Of a stretch of 50,660 nt of DNA, positions 34,166 to 43,149 are shown one piece after another. The stretch spans positions 1-50,660 of the forward strand of contig CAMFBM010000016.1 in the NCBI GenBank assembly GCA_945948555.1, given 5' to 3'. Below the pieces are notes generated by a model. The model saw nothing but the letters and a program-made list of their open reading frames with translations. It was not told where the DNA came from and did no database searches. Source of the DNA: an uncultured Bacteroidales bacterium (GTDB lineage Bacteria; Bacteroidota; Bacteroidia; Bacteroidales; UBA932). The number at the start of each line of letters is the position of its first letter. Positions within the stretch are counted from its first letter, which is position 1. A program made the translations under genes and the position numbers.

Positions 34166-34957
34166 TCATCCCAGAAGGGTGTCAAGTGCCATCATCAGGG
34201 AGAATCCCGCCGCGAACATTAGGGTCCCAACATTGGAATGACTCCCGGAGGCCATCTCCGGGATGAGTTCCTCAACCACGACATACATCATCGCTCCTGC
34301 GGCAAGACTCAGGAGAAAAGGCATATAGGGAGTTATGAAACCGACCAGGAGGATGGTAATCATGGCACCCAGGGGTTCAACTGCACCGGAAAGGACTCCG
34401 TAAAAGAATGAACGGGACTTCGATGCGCCTTCCGCACGCAGAGGCATTGAGATGATGGCTCCCTCAGGGAAATTCTGGACGGCGATTCCGATTGCAAGGG
34501 CAAGGGCACCGCTGAAGGTCATCACCTGACTGCCGCTCATCCATCCGGCGCAGGTCACACCGACAGCCATTCCCTCAGGTATGTTGTGGAGGGTGACGGC
34601 AAGGACCAGCTTTGTGGTCCTCTTCAATTTGCTTCTGGGGCCTTCATCCTCCTGACCGTGATTGTGGAGATGGGGAATGACGTGGTCAAGCAGCAGGAGA
34701 AAGAGGATTCCCGCCCAGAATCCTGCCACGACCGTATCCATCGGGAAAAAAACACTTGAGGAAGGCATTTCCATCGCCGGAATCAGCAGGCTCCACACTG
34801 AAGCCGCTACCATAACACCTGCCGCGAAGCCCGAGAGACCACGCTCAACGGAGGGCCCCAGGTTTTTCTTCATGAAGAACACGCAGCCCGCCCCGAGGGA
34901 CGTACCGGCAAAAGGGAGCAGCAGAAGCAAAATCAGAAGAGATGTGTCAAAATTCAT
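34166..34957 (-). CDS. ZIP family metal transporter
   Basis: A 263-residue protein with about eight membrane helices. Metal-site helices carry HNIPEGMAVGV (near residue 122) and NFPEGAIISMP (near 161), the signature of the ZIP family; a His-containing loop (DHVIPHLHNHGQEDE, near 92) precedes them and may bind metal. It resembles ZupT/GufA-type importers of zinc, iron or manganese in the inner membrane. It is a single gene with its own promoter upstream and converges with the transglutaminase-like gene. Confidence 0.9.
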   Translation of the reverse strand: MNFDTSLLILLLLLPFAGTSLGAGCVFFMKKNLGPSVERGLSGFAAGVMVAASVWSLLIPAMEMPSSSVFFPMDTVVAGFWAGILFLLLLDHVIPHLHNHGQEDEGPRSKLKRTTKLVLAVTLHNIPEGMAVGVTCAGWMSGSQVMTFSGALALAIGIAVQNFPEGAIISMPLRAEGASKSRSFFYGVLSGAVEPLGAMITILLVGFITPYMPFLLSLAAGAMMYVVVEELIPEMASGSHSNVGTLMFAAGFSLMMALDTLLG

Positions 34958-35049
34958 AGTCCTGAAAGCCGCCGAATCTCTCCGGAGGCCAATTTCTTAT
35001 TTCAAATGTCAAAACATAGCGACAGGCAGACAACTTGCGCTCAACGCAG

Positions 35050-35081
35050 CAAATATATGGTTTATTATCATTCCGAACAAA
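35050..35081 (-). promoter_or_regulatory. Promoter of the ZIP transporter gene
   Basis: On the minus strand TTTG (35081-35078), 20 nt, then TATATTTG (35057-35050), close to the Bacteroidota consensus. The leader would be about 90 nt. No obvious metal-regulator operator was recognised. Confidence 0.65.
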
Positions 35082-35088
35082 TTTAAGA

Positions 35089-35213
35089 GCATTGCCTGAA
35101 GGATTGAAGCGAGGCAATGCCCTCTACAAATCCACACCTTTTTAATGTAGATTTGTGGCATTGAATTTTGCTTATATATCAGTAAATCTCCACCTTAGCG
35201 GTGTAGATTTACT
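35089..35213. repeat. Three tandem hairpins in a gene-free gap
   Basis: Hairpin A pairs 35089-35097 with 35112-35120 (9 bp, perfect). Hairpin B pairs 35126-35135 with 35147-35156 (one mismatch). Hairpin C pairs 35181-35194 with 35200-35213 (one mismatch). B and C share the sequence pattern AAATCnnCACC ... TGTAGATTT, so they look like diverged copies. They fill most of the gap between the ZIP promoter and the ROK terminator. Confidence 0.5.
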
Positions 35214-35313
35214 TGAAAATAGTATAAAACAGGCTATAGCACAGACATTTACAGTCTTAGCAGTCATATTTCTGATGCTTTGTACAGCATCCTGTGGCAA
35301 CCGTAATTCATAA
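35155..35313 (+). pseudogene. Possible remnant of a lipoprotein gene (signal peptide only)
   Basis: A 52-codon frame (possible GTG start) ends in a hydrophobic stretch TFTVLAVIFLMLCTASC followed by GNRNS and a stop. The end looks like a lipoprotein signal peptide with a lipobox Cys but no mature protein. It may be the broken start of a lost gene, or chance. No promoter is evident, and the frame overlaps hairpin C. Confidence 0.2.
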
Positions 35314-35382
35314 AAGAAAGGTGGTTTGGGAGGTGAAATATCCATCTCCGGAGGATTTCCGCGTTGCGGAACAAAAAAAAGA

Positions 35383-35415
35383 GGTTGTATTCTCAAATCG
35401 GGAATACAACCTCAT
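35383..35415 (-). terminator. Intrinsic terminator of the ROK kinase operon
   Basis: A perfect 12-bp stem (35383-35394 with 35404-35415) has a 9-nt loop; on the minus strand it is soon followed by eight T. It lies 29 nt after the stop of the ROK gene. Confidence 0.85.
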
Positions 35416-35444
35416 TAATTCAAGAATCTTCAGAAACAGTCTTG

Positions 35445-36407
35445 TCAGAGTTCCCATGCAAGGGCGGAAGCACCGAGGATGGCGGCATCCGACTCCTTCA
35501 GCTGAGAGAAGACAATCTTGATCTTGCCCTGCCAGAGGTGGAGAAGGTTCTCATTCATCGCATCCTCAATCGGTTTTGCGAGGAATTCCTTTGCCCTGGC
35601 GAGACCTCCGAAAAGAACGATGGCCTCAGGAGCACTGAATGCAACGAAATCCGCGAAAGAACGGCCGAGCATCTTTCCTGTGAAATCGAAAATCCTGAGG
35701 GCGAGTTTGTCTCCTTCCTTGGCTGCATCATAGACATCCTTTGAGGAAATCGTGTCAAGGCTGCGTAAAACAGAAGGTTCATCTGTCAGCTCAAGCCACT
35801 CGCGGGCAGTCCTGGTCACACCTGTTGCGGAAGCGTAGGTCTCAAGGCATCCTGTCTTTCCGCAGTTGCAGGTACGGCCGTTGTTGCGCACTGCCGTGGT
35901 GTGTCCGAGTTCACCGGCAAAACCGTCGTGCCCGTAAACCACCTCACCGTTGATGACGATACCGCTGCCGACACCTGTTCCGAGTGTGATCATTATGAAG
36001 TTCTTCATTCCTCTTGCAGCTCCATAGGTCATCTCACCCACTGCAGCCGCATTGGCGTCATTAGTCAAGGCTACAGGGAGTCCGTTCATTCTTTCGGAGA
36101 GGAGTTTTGCGAACGGGATTGTCCTGCTTCCTCCCCAGGCGATGTTCACCGCGTTTTCGATGGTTCCTGTGTAGTAGTTTCCGTTAGGGGCGCCCACACC
36201 AATTCCCCTGATGTTTCCTTCAGTCTTGGATTCACTGATGATTCTGTTGAGGGCCTCGGCAAGCTCGTCCACATATTTCTCAACCTCATTGTGGGTGTCA
36301 GTTCTGATAACAGTCTGAGACAGGACAGTTCCCCTGGCATCAACAACGCCCAGCTTTGTCGTCTGTCCTCCAATGTCGATTCCGACTACATATATTCCCT
36401 GTGCCAT
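35445..36407 (-). CDS. ROK family sugar kinase (glucokinase-like)
   Basis: A 320-residue kinase. The ATP-binding phosphate-1 motif is GIDIGGQTTKLGVVD at the N-terminus, the ROK zinc-binding motif is CNCGKTGCLETYAS (near residue 155), and TNDANAAAVGE (near 112) has the catalytic Asp. There is no N-terminal helix-turn-helix, so it is a kinase rather than a ROK repressor. It follows the sugar transporter gene by two bases, so its substrate is likely the hexose that transporter brings in, most simply glucose. Confidence 0.9.
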   Translation of the reverse strand: MAQGIYVVGIDIGGQTTKLGVVDARGTVLSQTVIRTDTHNEVEKYVDELAEALNRIISESKTEGNIRGIGVGAPNGNYYTGTIENAVNIAWGGSRTIPFAKLLSERMNGLPVALTNDANAAAVGEMTYGAARGMKNFIMITLGTGVGSGIVINGEVVYGHDGFAGELGHTTAVRNNGRTCNCGKTGCLETYASATGVTRTAREWLELTDEPSVLRSLDTISSKDVYDAAKEGDKLALRIFDFTGKMLGRSFADFVAFSAPEAIVLFGGLARAKEFLAKPIEDAMNENLLHLWQGKIKIVFSQLKESDAAILGASALAWEL

Positions 36408-36409
36408 AA

Positions 36410-37669
36410 TCAGTCAACTTTAATATCCTTGTTTACATTTTTGCTTCCGACCAGGGCATAGAAAAGAAGGTATGCCAGGCAGGCGACAAGAAGCCAGTAG
36501 CTCTGTACTGAACCGACTTTGTCGGCAAGAAGGTTCTGGAGGAACGGAATGATTCCGCCGCCGCAAACCAGTGCCATAAAGATTCCTGAAGCAGGTGCAG
36601 TGTATTTTCCAAGGCCTTCTGCAGCAAGGTTGAAGATAGCTCCCCACATCACTGATGTGCAGAGTCCGCAGAGGACTATGAAGATGAGGGCCACTGGAAG
36701 TTCCTTGCCGAACATTGCAATATTGGCAGAGTCAGGGGTGAAGATGAAGGCGATGATGAACACGATGGCTGCGATGGAAGTGGCTGCAAGCATGGCCTTT
36801 GAAGAGACCTTGCCTCCGATGGCACCTCCCGCAAGACGGCCGAGCATCATGCAGAACCAGTAGGCTCCGATCATCGTTCCGGTGAGTGCCGGTCCAACCC
36901 AGCTGAGGTCTGAGAAATAGACATTGGCAGTGTTTGGAATACCTACCTCAATTCCTACATAGAAGAAGATTGCAACGGCTCCGAGCACGAAGTGACGGAA
37001 TGAAAGAGGTCCGTGAGGATCCTTGGCCACTTTGCCTTCCTTGCGTGCAGCCTTCTCTTCAGGAGTTTCCATATGAGGCTCAGGAATCTTGGTGAGGGCG
37101 ATGATGACGGCTGCAAGGGCGAAGATTGCCATTGCAATGATCATTGCAGGAGCAGCGTCCTTCACCGTCGCGTTCTCGACGCTTCCTCCAACCAGATAAC
37201 CGAGGAGAATCGGTGCGATGGTTCCTCCGATGGAGTTGCAGGAACCTCCGAGCTGGATGAGACGGTTACCGGAGTTTCCGCCGCCGCCGAGAGTGTTGAG
37301 CATAGGATTCACGACAATGTTCAAAAGACACATTGAGAAACCTGCGATGAATGCACCGACCACATACACGAGGAAAGACTCGGCGGGACCGGAAATCCAC
37401 TGCACTGCAACCCCGGCAAGACCGATGATGACAGCAAGAAGGGCCGTGAACTTGTAGCCTTTTCTCTTGAGGATGATTCCGGCAGGAATACCCATACATG
37501 CGTACGCAATGAAGTTGGCAAGAGTTCCGAGCTGGGAAAGTGCCTTGGTGGCTCCGAACTGGTTGGTGACGATGACTCCCATAGAGCCAGCGAAATTTGT
37601 CACGAATGCAATCATGAAGAACAATGCGAACATGACCGCAATCGCAAGAACATTACCTTTTTTTTGCAT
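36410..37669 (-). CDS. Sugar MFS transporter (FucP/GlcP family)
   Basis: A 419-residue protein with twelve predicted helices. The sequence VVNPMLNTLGGGGNSGNRLIQLGGSCNSIGGTIAPIL (near residue 120) is the mark of the fucose/glucose:H+ symporter family. A central charged loop (EPHMETPEEKAARKEGKVAKD) splits the two halves. It probably imports glucose, galactose or fucose with protons. It is followed after two bases by the ROK kinase gene, forming an uptake-and-phosphorylation operon. Confidence 0.88.
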   Translation of the reverse strand: MQKKGNVLAIAVMFALFFMIAFVTNFAGSMGVIVTNQFGATKALSQLGTLANFIAYACMGIPAGIILKRKGYKFTALLAVIIGLAGVAVQWISGPAESFLVYVVGAFIAGFSMCLLNIVVNPMLNTLGGGGNSGNRLIQLGGSCNSIGGTIAPILLGYLVGGSVENATVKDAAPAMIIAMAIFALAAVIIALTKIPEPHMETPEEKAARKEGKVAKDPHGPLSFRHFVLGAVAIFFYVGIEVGIPNTANVYFSDLSWVGPALTGTMIGAYWFCMMLGRLAGGAIGGKVSSKAMLAATSIAAIVFIIAFIFTPDSANIAMFGKELPVALIFIVLCGLCTSVMWGAIFNLAAEGLGKYTAPASGIFMALVCGGGIIPFLQNLLADKVGSVQSYWLLVACLAYLLFYALVGSKNVNKDIKVD

Positions 37670-37740
37670 TTTGATATGTTTTATTGTTAATAATTACGAT
37701 TTTCCGGCAAAGGGATTCTCCATATCCCCAAAAAACCGTG

Positions 37741-37748
37741 TAAAGGTA
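37741..37748 (-). promoter_or_regulatory. -7 box of the sugar transporter-ROK operon
   Basis: Minus strand TACCTTTA (one base off TAnnTTTG) lies about 70 nt before the transporter ATG and directly abuts the T-tract of the clpB terminator. Confidence 0.4.
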
Positions 37749-37749
37749 C

Positions 37750-37781
37750 AAAAAAAAGTCCGGCTTCCAAGAAACCGGACT
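37750..37781 (-). terminator. Intrinsic terminator of the clpB transcript
   Basis: A 10-bp stem with one mismatch (37757-37766 with 37772-37781) has a 5-nt loop; on the minus strand it is followed by seven to eight T. It lies about 40 nt after the clpB stop. Confidence 0.8.
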
Positions 37782-37820
37782 CTAAAAATGCTCAGTAATC
37801 ATTCCGGGCAGTCACCCTCC

Positions 37821-39992
37821 TCAGACATTCCGAAGAACTATACCACCATCCGAGGCGGAGACCTCTATGACGCTGTCCCGATGGATCCTTCCGTCCAGAA
37901 TCTCCTTTGCGAGCAGATTGACAAGTTCTTTCTGCATCAGCCGCTTGATAGGACGCGCACCGTAGGCCGGCTCATAACCTTTTTCGGTCATATAGTCCTC
38001 GAACTCCGCTGTGAACCTGACATCCACGCCGTTCTCCGACAATTTCCTGCGCAGATCCTCCATCTGCAGATGAAGGATTTCCCTGACATCCTTCCTGCTC
38101 AGAGGCTCGAACATTATGATTTCGTCAATCCTGTTCAGGAACTCCGGACGGACAGTCTGCTTGAGGATGTCCACCACCTCCCTGCGGCAATCCGAAAGCA
38201 TCGCCCTGCGCCGGGCGAGCGCATCGGCATCCGCCGAAGCATTTCCGGACAGATCGGGAAGATTGTCCATATACCGTTGAATCACATCCGCTCCCACATT
38301 GGAAGTCATTATCAGGATGGTGTTCTTGAAATCCACCGTACGGCCCTTGTTGTCAGTCAGCCGGCCGTCGTCAAGCACCTGCAGAAGGATGTTGAACACA
38401 TCCGGATGGGCCTTCTCTATTTCGTCAAGAAGGACAACGGAATATGGTTTGCGGCGCACGGCCTCCGTCAGTTGTCCGCCCTCGTCATAACCGACATATC
38501 CCGGAGGCGCACCGACCAGACGACTGACTGAGTGACGCTCCTGGTACTCGCTCATATCAATCCTTGTAATCATATTCTCATCATTGAAGAGGAACTCCGC
38601 AAGAGCCTTTGCCAGTTCAGTCTTTCCCACTCCGGTCGTTCCCATAAACAGGAAGGAACCAATCGGCCTTTTTTCGTTCTGGAGTCCTGCACGGGACCTG
38701 CGGACGGCATCAGAGACGGCCTCGATTGCCTGATCCTGGCCGACCACCCTCTTGTGCAACTCACTCTCCATCCTGAGAAGTTTCTCCCTCTCGCTCTCCA
38801 ACATCCTTTTCACCGGTATGCCGGTCCATTTTGCCACCACTTCCGCAATATCCTCAGGAGTAACCGCTTCAGTAATGATAGGGTCCTTGATTTCGGCCTG
38901 TCTTCGGGTCAGGGCTTCTATCCTTTCCCTTGCCTGAGCCATTTTGCCGTAGCGGAGTTCCGCCACCCGTCCGTAGTCACCGGCCCTCTCGGCATTCTGC
39001 GCCTGGATTTTGTAATCCTCAACCTTTCTGCGGGTTTCCTGAAGTTCGGAGAGGATTTGCTTTTCCTCCTCCCATTTTTTCATCAGCACATCCCTCTGGG
39101 AGTTCAACTGTGCGAGATCCGCCTTGATTTTGTCCATCTTCACGGACACTCCCTCACGTTTGATGGCTTCCCTTTCGATTTCGAGCTGACGGATTCTGCT
39201 GTTCAGTTCATCGATCGGCTCAGGGACGGAATTCATCTCAAGCCTCAACTTTGAAGCCGCCTCATCCACCAGGTCAATCGCCTTGTCCGGCAGGAACCTG
39301 TTGGTGATGTAACGGTGCGAAAGCTCGACGGCTGCTATCAGCGCGTCATCCTGGATGCTGACCTTATGATGGTTCTCATACCTTTCCTTCAATCCCCTCA
39401 GAATGGAGATTGACTCCGCAGGCGACGGTTCGTCCACCATCACCATCTGGAAACGCCTCTCCAGGGCCTTGTCTGCTTCAAAATACTTCTGGTACTCATC
39501 GAGGGTGGTCGAACCGATGGTCCTGAGCTCACCCCTTGCAAGGGCAGGCTTGAGAATGTTGGATGCATCCATCGCACCGGAAGATCTTCCGGCACCGACG
39601 AGAGTGTGAATCTCATCAATGAAAAGGATAATCTCGCCGTCACTGTCAACGACCTCCTTCACGACCCCCTTCAGCCTTTCCTCAAATTCACCCTGGTACT
39701 TCGCGCCCGCTATGAGGGCACCCAAGTCAAGGGAATAGATCTTCCTGCTTTTAAGGTTCTCCGGGACCTGTCCGTCCACAATCTTCTGGGCGATTCCCTC
39801 AGAGATTGCGGTTTTTCCGACTCCCGGCTCACCCACAAGAATCGGGTTGTTCTTGGTTCTCCTGCTGAGTATCTGCAGGACTCTCCTGATTTCGTCATCC
39901 CTACCGATGACCGGGTCAAGCTTACCCTGCGCAGCCTTCTCATTCAGATTGACCGCGAACTTTTCAAGATTTTCAAATTTATTTTCTGCCAT
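37821..39992 (-). CDS. clpB: ClpB-type disaggregase lacking the N-terminal domain
   Basis: A 723-residue AAA+ chaperone; ClpB is usually about 860. It starts [37 protein letters not shown], which corresponds to the beginning of the first ATPase domain, so the ~145-residue substrate-binding Clp N domain is absent. Walker A motifs are GEPGVGKTA (first ring) and GTTGVGKTE (second), and the coiled-coil M domain is present (about residues 260-380), which distinguishes it from ClpA/ClpC. Only 149 bp separate it from secG, so no N domain could be hidden upstream. It solubilises aggregated proteins with DnaK in this family. No heat-shock operator was recognised. Confidence 0.93.
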   Translation of the reverse strand: MAENKFENLEKFAVNLNEKAAQGKLDPVIGRDDEIRRVLQILSRRTKNNPILVGEPGVGKTAISEGIAQKIVDGQVPENLKSRKIYSLDLGALIAGAKYQGEFEERLKGVVKEVVDSDGEIILFIDEIHTLVGAGRSSGAMDASNILKPALARGELRTIGSTTLDEYQKYFEADKALERRFQMVMVDEPSPAESISILRGLKERYENHHKVSIQDDALIAAVELSHRYITNRFLPDKAIDLVDEAASKLRLEMNSVPEPIDELNSRIRQLEIEREAIKREGVSVKMDKIKADLAQLNSQRDVLMKKWEEEKQILSELQETRRKVEDYKIQAQNAERAGDYGRVAELRYGKMAQARERIEALTRRQAEIKDPIITEAVTPEDIAEVVAKWTGIPVKRMLESEREKLLRMESELHKRVVGQDQAIEAVSDAVRRSRAGLQNEKRPIGSFLFMGTTGVGKTELAKALAEFLFNDENMITRIDMSEYQERHSVSRLVGAPPGYVGYDEGGQLTEAVRRKPYSVVLLDEIEKAHPDVFNILLQVLDDGRLTDNKGRTVDFKNTILIMTSNVGADVIQRYMDNLPDLSGNASADADALARRRAMLSDCRREVVDILKQTVRPEFLNRIDEIIMFEPLSRKDVREILHLQMEDLRRKLSENGVDVRFTAEFEDYMTEKGYEPAYGARPIKRLMQKELVNLLAKEILDGRIHRDSVIEVSASDGGIVLRNV

Positions 39993-40141
39993 ATTTCTTC
40001 TCCTTTTTCCTTCCTTTCAGAAACAGGCAGACATCAAAATAGCCGCCTGTCCATCAGGACAGACGACATCAAGTCAAAATATATTCCAATGTCCTTTTAC
40101 TGACAAATTGTCAGTGGACCGGGAAGACTCACGGAACCGGA

Positions 40142-40519
40142 TTACTCTCCCTGGTTTCCTTCAGCGGCAGGAGCCTCTTCAGCAGCAGGAGCCTCTTCAG
40201 TGGCAACCGGAGCGGACGGGAACTGAGGAGCCTGCTCAGTGGCGAGGTTCTCCACCTTCTCGGTGATGTCCATCTCGTTCTTTCCTGAACCTGTGCTGGT
40301 GAAGTTCGTGAAGATTGAAGCCACGAAAATCACGGCTACGAGCACCCAGGTAATCTTCTCAAGGATGTCTGTGGTCTGACGCACTCCGAAAGTCTGGTTT
40401 CCTGCCACAAAATTGCTTGCAAGTCCGCCACCCTTCGAGTTCTGAAGGAGAACGACTATTGTGAGGAGCACCGCAGCTATGATTACGAGCACTGTCAGAA
40501 TAGTAAACAATACATTCAT
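40142..40519 (-). CDS. secG: Protein-export membrane protein SecG
   Basis: A 125-residue accessory subunit of the SecYEG translocon. Two membrane helices (about residues 3-22 and 53-70) flank the conserved cytoplasmic loop VVLLQNSKGGGLASNF. The C-terminus is a low-complexity acidic, Ala/Glu/Pro-rich tail of about 40 residues, a feature seen in Bacteroidota SecG. It is the last gene of the sigma-54 activator/LptE/TPR cluster, 17 nt after the TPR gene. Confidence 0.92.
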   Translation of the reverse strand: MNVLFTILTVLVIIAAVLLTIVVLLQNSKGGGLASNFVAGNQTFGVRQTTDILEKITWVLVAVIFVASIFTNFTSTGSGKNEMDITEKVENLATEQAPQFPSAPVATEEAPAAEEAPAAEGNQGE

Positions 40520-40536
40520 ATTCTTTCTATAACTTT

Positions 40537-41157
40537 TTAATTTACACTATCCAATTTTTCAATAAGGGCTGCAAAGTAAGTATTTTTTTCCGGATATGCC
40601 AAAAGAAGTTTTGAATAAATGTCCCTTGCCCTGTCATAATAGCCCTGCTCGGCGTAAATCTCAGCCAGGGTTTCAGTGCAGAAATCGGTGTCGGCAAGTG
40701 CCGGTGAAGCGTCACCGGAAAAGGACGGGGCTAACCCGTCCGCAGCGGAAGGACGAGGGTCCTCAGCCGCAGGCAATCCCGCATCAGCAGTCACGGACAG
40801 TTCCGCAGCGGATGTCCGTGTAACGGCACCGAGACCGAAACGGCCGTAGCCTTCTTCCTTTATGAGGTCATACTGTTCCTGGGTAAAATAGTCTCCGCCT
40901 ACCACGACGGCCTTCCTGACTGACGAAGGAATCGAAGAAGGCAGTTCCTGAGCCGGGACGGCAGTCTGACTGGAAGACAGCATTCTGTCGAATCTGCTCC
41001 TCGACGGGACATATAGTGCGGCATTGGCATATTCCGCCCCGCTCCACCCTCCGAGACGGGACATCTTGCGTGCAAGCACACTCCTTGCCACGCCAAACCA
41101 CGGGTGGGCGTCAATGACCTCGTAAAGACTGTCTATCGAATATTCATTCAAATCCAT
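40537..41157 (-). CDS. TPR-like protein of unknown function
   Basis: A 206-residue protein. The N-terminal ~50 residues (MDLNEYSIDSLYEVIDAHPWFGVARSVLARKMSRLG) and the C-terminal FCTETLAEIYAEQGYYDRARDIYSKLLLAYPEKNTYFAALIEKL, a tetratricopeptide repeat, are separated by a low-complexity Ala/Ser/Pro-rich linker. There is no signal peptide, so it is probably cytoplasmic. The ATG at 41157 gives 7 nt spacing from the LptE-like gene; the in-frame ATG at 41214 would overlap that gene. The position between LptE-like and SecG genes suggests a link to envelope biogenesis. Confidence 0.75.
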   Translation of the reverse strand: MDLNEYSIDSLYEVIDAHPWFGVARSVLARKMSRLGGWSGAEYANAALYVPSRSRFDRMLSSSQTAVPAQELPSSIPSSVRKAVVVGGDYFTQEQYDLIKEEGYGRFGLGAVTRTSAAELSVTADAGLPAAEDPRPSAADGLAPSFSGDASPALADTDFCTETLAEIYAEQGYYDRARDIYSKLLLAYPEKNTYFAALIEKLDSVN

Positions 41158-41164
41158 AGCAAAA

Positions 41165-41689
41165 CTACCAGTTGGCAACAGTGGCATTGAAAATGTCCTC
41201 GACCAGTTTTTCAATTATCTCGTCGCATTTCTCCGACTCGACCGCATCGAGGGTGAGGGCGGAATCAAAGTCCGCGTATGAAGAGAAACTCTTCTCGAAA
41301 TCATCCTCGGGATACTTCCTGTTGGTGAAATATATCTTGACATTTATGGTGAGACGGTTCTGGGCAGCCACCTCGTTGGCGGTGATACCCATAGCCTTGA
41401 CATCATAGCCCACGACCTCTCCCCTTATTTCGAGATCCCCTTCCTCATCCACCTGCTCCAGTTTCGTCAGCTTGCGGAACTTCTCCTTCAGGGCCTCGGT
41501 GAGGGCATTGCTCAGGGAAGGATTGACCCTCAAGGCCTTATATTCAACATACGGAATGGTCACAGTCTTCACGTCCGGCTGGATGGAAGTACCGGTAAAT
41601 GAATACACCCCGCAGGAGCGGAGAATAACCCCTGTCACGGACAGAGCGGCGGCCACCCCGAGGGCGGACAGTATCTTCTTTATACTCAT
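41165..41689 (-). CDS. LptE-like lipopolysaccharide assembly lipoprotein
   Basis: A 174-residue exported protein. The signal peptide region ends in ILRSCGVYSFTGTS, a lipobox-like Cys near residue 26. The mature part (IQPDVKTVTIPYVEY, then LSNALTEALKEKFRKLTKLEQVDEEGDLEIRGEVVGYDVKAMG) matches the LptE/LPS-assembly family of Bacteroidota. It is likely the outer-membrane plug partner of LptD. Its start overlaps the end of the sigma-54 activator gene by four bases (ATGA), so translation is coupled. Confidence 0.85.
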   Translation of the reverse strand: MSIKKILSALGVAAALSVTGVILRSCGVYSFTGTSIQPDVKTVTIPYVEYKALRVNPSLSNALTEALKEKFRKLTKLEQVDEEGDLEIRGEVVGYDVKAMGITANEVAAQNRLTINVKIYFTNRKYPEDDFEKSFSSYADFDSALTLDAVESEKCDEIIEKLVEDIFNATVANW

Positions 41690-43005
41690 TTCTTCGTCTC
41701 CTTCAGTTTGCCGTAACCCATTTCACTCAACTTCCTGTAAAGGGTGCGCTCGGAAATGCCCAGTTCGGCGGCAGCCTGCTTGCGGTTGCCGTATTTTTCG
41801 AGGGCCTTCCTGATGAGATCCTCCTCAGCCTTGTGGAGAGACAACTCCTCGGCTCTGCGGGATGACAGATCCTCGGCGGCCTGCTCATCCGGTTCCTCCT
41901 CGTTCCCGGGATAGATATTATTATAAGGTGTCACTGTCGGACTGCCCTGCAAAGGACCCTCCTGGAAATCCACCGTCTGGTCATCCGGACGGTCATCCGG
42001 CTCTCCATATTCTCCAACCTGAGGTGCAGCAATTCTGGCCACGGCGGCAGCCGGACGGGAAGTCTTTCCGGAAATGACCTCCTTCAGATAATCCACCTCC
42101 TGGCGCAGCTGGTAAATCATCCTGATTATCATCTCCCTCTCCCCCGGATTCAGAGTATCGTCCGAAGAATGGAAGGACTTCACAGGCAGGGCATTCGGAT
42201 CATCCTTAGGGATATAGGCCGAAAGGACAGCCGCAGTGATTTCCTCCCTTGAGGCAATCCTGCGGGACTCCAGGGCACAGACAGTCTCCGCGACATTCTT
42301 CAGCTGCCTGATGTTGCCCGGCCACCTGTACTCCTTCAGGAGGGCGACCGCATCGGCGGACAGGGCAGGTCTTCCCATACCGTACCTTTCAGAGAAATCC
42401 GAGGCGAACTTCCTGAACAGCAGATGGATATCATCCTTCCTTTCCCTGAGCGGAGGCATCACGACCGGAACCGCATTGAGGCGATAGTAGAGATCCTCCC
42501 TGAACTTGCCCTTAGAAACGGCATACGTCAGATTGACATTGGTGGCTGCCACAACCCTGACATCGGTCTTGAGCACCTTGGAGGAGCCTACCCTGATGAA
42601 CTCGCCCGACTGCAGCACCCTGAGCAGCTTAGCCTGCGATGCCAGGGGAAGTTCCCCGATTTCGTCAAGAAAGAGAGTTCCACCGTCAGCCTCCTCAAAA
42701 TAGCCCTTGCGCATCTCCCCCGCACCCGTGAAGGAACCTTTCTCGTGTCCGAAAAGTTCCGAGTCGATGGTACCCTCGGGAATCGCCCCACAGTTGACAG
42801 CAAAGTACTTTCCTGTCCTGCGGCGGCTGAACTGATGTATGATTTTAGGTATATTCTCCTTTCCGACTCCGCTCTCCCCGCTGATGAGGACAGTCAGGTC
42901 GGTCGGAGCGACGGCAACGGCGATTTCAAGCGCCCTGTTGAGCACAGGATCGTTACCAATTATGTCAAATTTGTTTTTTAAAGTCTGTAATTCTGGATTC
43001 GTCAT
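41686..43005 (-). CDS. Sigma-54-dependent transcriptional activator without receiver domain
   Basis: A 439-residue protein. The AAA+ sigma-54 interaction domain fills about residues 10-240: Walker A GESGVGKE, the sigma-54 contact loop GSFTGAGEMRKG (GAFTGA motif, Ala replaced by Ser), Walker B GGTLFLDEIGELP and an arginine-finger region. The C-terminus is a Fis-type helix-turn-helix (RKALEKYGNRKQAAAELGISERTLYRKL). There is no receiver, GAF or PAS domain at the N-terminus, so control must come from another protein or from its level. It heads a cluster with lptE-like, TPR and secG genes. Its promoter box lies seven bases before the ATG. Confidence 0.9.
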   Translation of the reverse strand: MTNPELQTLKNKFDIIGNDPVLNRALEIAVAVAPTDLTVLISGESGVGKENIPKIIHQFSRRRTGKYFAVNCGAIPEGTIDSELFGHEKGSFTGAGEMRKGYFEEADGGTLFLDEIGELPLASQAKLLRVLQSGEFIRVGSSKVLKTDVRVVAATNVNLTYAVSKGKFREDLYYRLNAVPVVMPPLRERKDDIHLLFRKFASDFSERYGMGRPALSADAVALLKEYRWPGNIRQLKNVAETVCALESRRIASREEITAAVLSAYIPKDDPNALPVKSFHSSDDTLNPGEREMIIRMIYQLRQEVDYLKEVISGKTSRPAAAVARIAAPQVGEYGEPDDRPDDQTVDFQEGPLQGSPTVTPYNNIYPGNEEEPDEQAAEDLSSRRAEELSLHKAEEDLIRKALEKYGNRKQAAAELGISERTLYRKLSEMGYGKLKETKK

Positions 43006-43012
43006 AATGCCA

Positions 43013-43020
43013 CAAAGTTA
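43013..43020 (-). promoter_or_regulatory. Start-proximal -7 box of the sigma-54 activator gene
   Basis: Minus strand TAACTTTG fits TAnnTTTG and ends seven bases before the ATG at 43005, predicting an almost leaderless mRNA. Confidence 0.5.
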
Positions 43021-43074
43021 AAGAAAAGGGATGAAATACGAACTTAAAAAACTAAAAAATTCAAAATATATAGT

Positions 43075-43082
43075 TATATTTG
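43075..43082 (+). promoter_or_regulatory. -7 box of the OmpA-like/TPR lipoprotein gene
   Basis: TATATTTG fits TAnnTTTG and lies 67 nt before the ATG at 43150. The -33 region is A-rich without a clear TTTG. Confidence 0.5.
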
Positions 43083-43149
43083 CGCGATATTGCCGTGTTG
43101 GGTACGCGGTTTGCTGGAAAGTTAAATAACAATTTATAAATTTTAAGCA

